Of a DNA stretch of 64,000 nt, positions 62,859-64,000 are shown piece by piece. The notes under the pieces are model-generated. The model ran no database searches, had not been told where the DNA came from, and was given only the letters and a program-made list of their open reading frames with translations. The stretch spans positions 9,920,001-9,984,000 of the forward strand of contig NZ_CP107869.1 of assembly GCF_036013645.1 (NCBI RefSeq). Reading direction: 5' to 3'. Made by a program: the position numbers and the translations under genes. Numbering within the stretch: position 1 is the first letter of the stretch; the number at the start of each line of letters is the position of its first letter. This DNA is from Streptomyces sp. NBC_00490 (GTDB taxonomy: Bacteria > Actinomycetota > Actinomycetes > Streptomycetales > Streptomycetaceae).

Positions 62859-62874
62859 GCTTCGAATTCGAAGC
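62859..62874. promoter_or_regulatory. MarR operator, palindrome copy 2
   Basis: An identical 16-bp palindrome to copy 1, 70 nt before the quinone oxidoreductase start codon. Confidence 0.85.
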
Positions 62875-62896
62875 AGATGTAGTCTCCTCAACAGTT

Positions 62897-62912
62897 ACTT
62901 CGAATTCGAAGC
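62897..62912. promoter_or_regulatory. MarR operator, palindrome copy 3
   Basis: ACTTCGAATTCGAAGC differs from copies 1 and 2 only in its first base. Its centre is 38 nt from that of copy 2, and it lies about 31 nt before the ATG, overlapping the likely promoter. Confidence 0.85.
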
Positions 62913-62943
62913 AACTCTGATCGCAGTGAAGGCGAGAACTCCC

Positions 62944-63888
62944 ATGAAGGCAGTGCGTTTCCACGAGTACGGCGATCCCGACCTCCTGCGCTACGAGGAC
63001 GTGGCTCAGCCCGCCCCCGGCGCCGGTGAGGTCCGGGTCCGTGTCGCCGCGACGTCGTTCAACCCCGTTGACGGCAACATCCGCGCCGGCTTCATGCAGG
63101 GCCCGATACCGGTGGTGCTGCCGCACACGCCCGGCATCGACGTCGCCGGCACCGTCGACGCGCTGGGCGAGGGCGTGAACGATATTGCGGTCGGTGACGA
63201 GGTCGTGGGCTTCCTGCCGATGGACGGCACCGGCGCCGCCGCGCAGTACGTTCTCGCGCCGGCCGAAGCCCTGACCCCGGCGCCCAAGAGCATCCCGCTG
63301 GCCGATGCCGCCGCGCTGCCGCTGGTGGGTCTGACCGCGTGGCAGGCGCTGTTCGACCACGGCAAGCTGACGGCCGGGCAGCGCGTGCTGATCAACGGAG
63401 CCGGGGGAGCGGTCGGCGGCTACGCCGTGCAGCTGGCCAAGAACGCCGGCGCCCACGTCATCGCCACAGCCGGCCCGCGCAGCAGCCAGGCCGTCACCTC
63501 GGCCGGCGCCGACGAAGTCATCGACCACACCACCACCAGCGTGACCGCGGCGGTGACCGAACCGGTCGACCTCGCACTCAACCTCGCACCGGTTACCCCG
63601 GACGAACTGGCCGCGCTCCTGACCCTGGTCCGCCCCGGCGGGGCCCTGGTGAACACGACGGTGTGGATGCCCGCCCCCAGCGACGAGGAACGCGGCGTGC
63701 GCGGCATCGACCTGTTCGTCCGCAGCGACGCCGAACAGCTGGCCCAACTGGTGGCGCTGACCGACCGCGGCGAGCTGCGCGTCGATGTCGCCGAGCGGCT
63801 GCCGCTGGCCGACCTGCCCGCTCTCCATGCCCGGGCCGCCGACGGCAGCGTGCACGGCAAGGTCATCGTCGTCCCGCCCGCCGCCTGA
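62944..63888 (+). CDS. NADP-dependent quinone oxidoreductase (zinc-free MDR)
   Basis: The 314-residue protein is of the quinone-oxidoreductase branch of medium-chain dehydrogenases. It shows MKAVRFHEYGDPDLLRYEDV, PHTPGIDVAGTV and the NADP-binding loop INGAGGAVGGYAVQLAK near residue 145. There are no zinc-ligand cysteines. Family members reduce quinones or activated alkenes with NADPH. Two MarR palindromes overlap its promoter. ATG 62944 lies after a GAAGGCGAG tract; a longer frame upstream would read through the operators. Confidence 0.93.
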   Translation: MKAVRFHEYGDPDLLRYEDVAQPAPGAGEVRVRVAATSFNPVDGNIRAGFMQGPIPVVLPHTPGIDVAGTVDALGEGVNDIAVGDEVVGFLPMDGTGAAAQYVLAPAEALTPAPKSIPLADAAALPLVGLTAWQALFDHGKLTAGQRVLINGAGGAVGGYAVQLAKNAGAHVIATAGPRSSQAVTSAGADEVIDHTTTSVTAAVTEPVDLALNLAPVTPDELAALLTLVRPGGALVNTTVWMPAPSDEERGVRGIDLFVRSDAEQLAQLVALTDRGELRVDVAERLPLADLPALHARAADGSVHGKVIVVPPAA

Positions 63889-63917
63889 CGCCGATCCTCC
63901 ACCGAAAGGAAAAGGCC

Positions 63918-64000
63918 ATGGCACTCAGTCTGGATCCCGAAATCGCCGAGGCGCTGGCCCCGATGGCCGGCGCGATGGCGGACGCAACACCACCGGCGGT
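63918..64000 (+). CDS. alpha/beta hydrolase-fold esterase/lipase, 5' end
   Basis: The frame is cut by the window edge after 27 residues. AAAGGAAAAGG precedes the ATG. MALSLDPEIAEALAPMAGAM matches the N-terminal helix of Streptomyces hormone-sensitive-lipase-type (alpha/beta hydrolase fold-3) enzymes. It begins 29 nt after the quinone oxidoreductase stop, so it is probably part of the MarR-controlled unit. Confidence 0.6.
   Translation, partial: MALSLDPEIAEALAPMAGAMADATPPA

Noticed and set aside
61900..63924. 674-codon minus-strand frame opposite the quinone oxidoreductase
   Set aside because: Antisense shadow with low-complexity composition and no family motif.
1..64000. CRISPR arrays, tRNA or rRNA genes, phage attachment sites
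   Set aside because: No regularly spaced repeats, cloverleaf-like sequence with conserved arms, rRNA blocks or integrase genes were recognised by eye.

Overview
The window reads as a Streptomyces chromosome segment, probably an accessory or arm region. The sequence is very GC-rich and codon use is strongly G/C at third positions. Many genes belong to lineage-typical families: a SapA-like spore-associated secreted protein, a DUF574-type methyltransferase, a DUF6411-type small protein, a 56-residue hydrophobic protein and a NB-ARC/TPR regulator. At least two genes carry a rare TTA codon, the hallmark of bldA control in this genus. No rRNA, tRNA, CRISPR array or complete insertion sequence was seen.

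Layout. 79-3158: SGNH hydrolase, DUF3533-type membrane protein, aminoglycoside-phosphotransferase-fold kinase. 3562-8289: a D-glucarate catabolic locus, with kdgD-gntP-gudD on the minus strand and a divergent IclR regulator. 8507-12124: MHS transporter and exported alpha/beta hydrolase (4-nt overlap), then a PaaX-type regulator. 12260-17782: DUF3616-like exported protein, P450, SDR with divergent HTH regulator, NPP1-like exported protein. 18037-23997: small proteins, a coupled set (53-residue membrane peptide, GlxA-type regulator, Tat-exported DJ-1/PfpI protein), YrdB, a hydrophobic peptide, DUF6411 and PPK2. 24544-30135: DUF6585-like protein, an M20 peptidase gene broken by one in-frame TGA, erythromycin-esterase family protein, Clp-N domain protein behind a 49-bp palindrome, LysR regulator. 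30715-35615: oxidoreductase remnant, type-B carboxylesterase, a flavin oxidoreductase with a downstream ECF41-like sigma factor, TfoX-domain protein. 36311-41445: polytopic glycosyltransferase, divergent two-component system, SapA-like protein, YcxB-like protein.

41785-47733 is the most pathway-like block. A LysR gene precedes a five-gene unit: CaiB-type CoA-transferase, crotonase, acetoacetate-decarboxylase-family protein, 3-hydroxyacyl-CoA dehydrogenase and acyl-CoA dehydrogenase. Together they encode CoA loading, desaturation, hydration, oxidation and a decarboxylase-fold protein, with no thiolase. The substrate is not evident and this is the best candidate for an undescribed pathway.

47963-56818: methyltransferase, an antisense-overlapping hypothetical gene, NB-ARC/TPR regulator, small exported protein, DUF899 protein, MFS exporter, L7/L12-C-domain-like protein, and an SDR/MerR pair. 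57160-59060 is a gene graveyard: a MOSC-FAD-NAD-2Fe2S reductase with two frameshifts and a stop, an alcohol dehydrogenase tail, a gutted xanthine-dehydrogenase-family fragment, and an IS5-like transposase sliver that now forms the C-terminus of a large ATPase. 61387-64000: a redox/quinone locus controlled by a cysteine-free MarR regulator. The near-identical palindrome GCTTCGAATTCGAAGC occurs once before the regulator and twice before the quinone oxidoreductase gene; a frameshifted FMN reductase lies between them.
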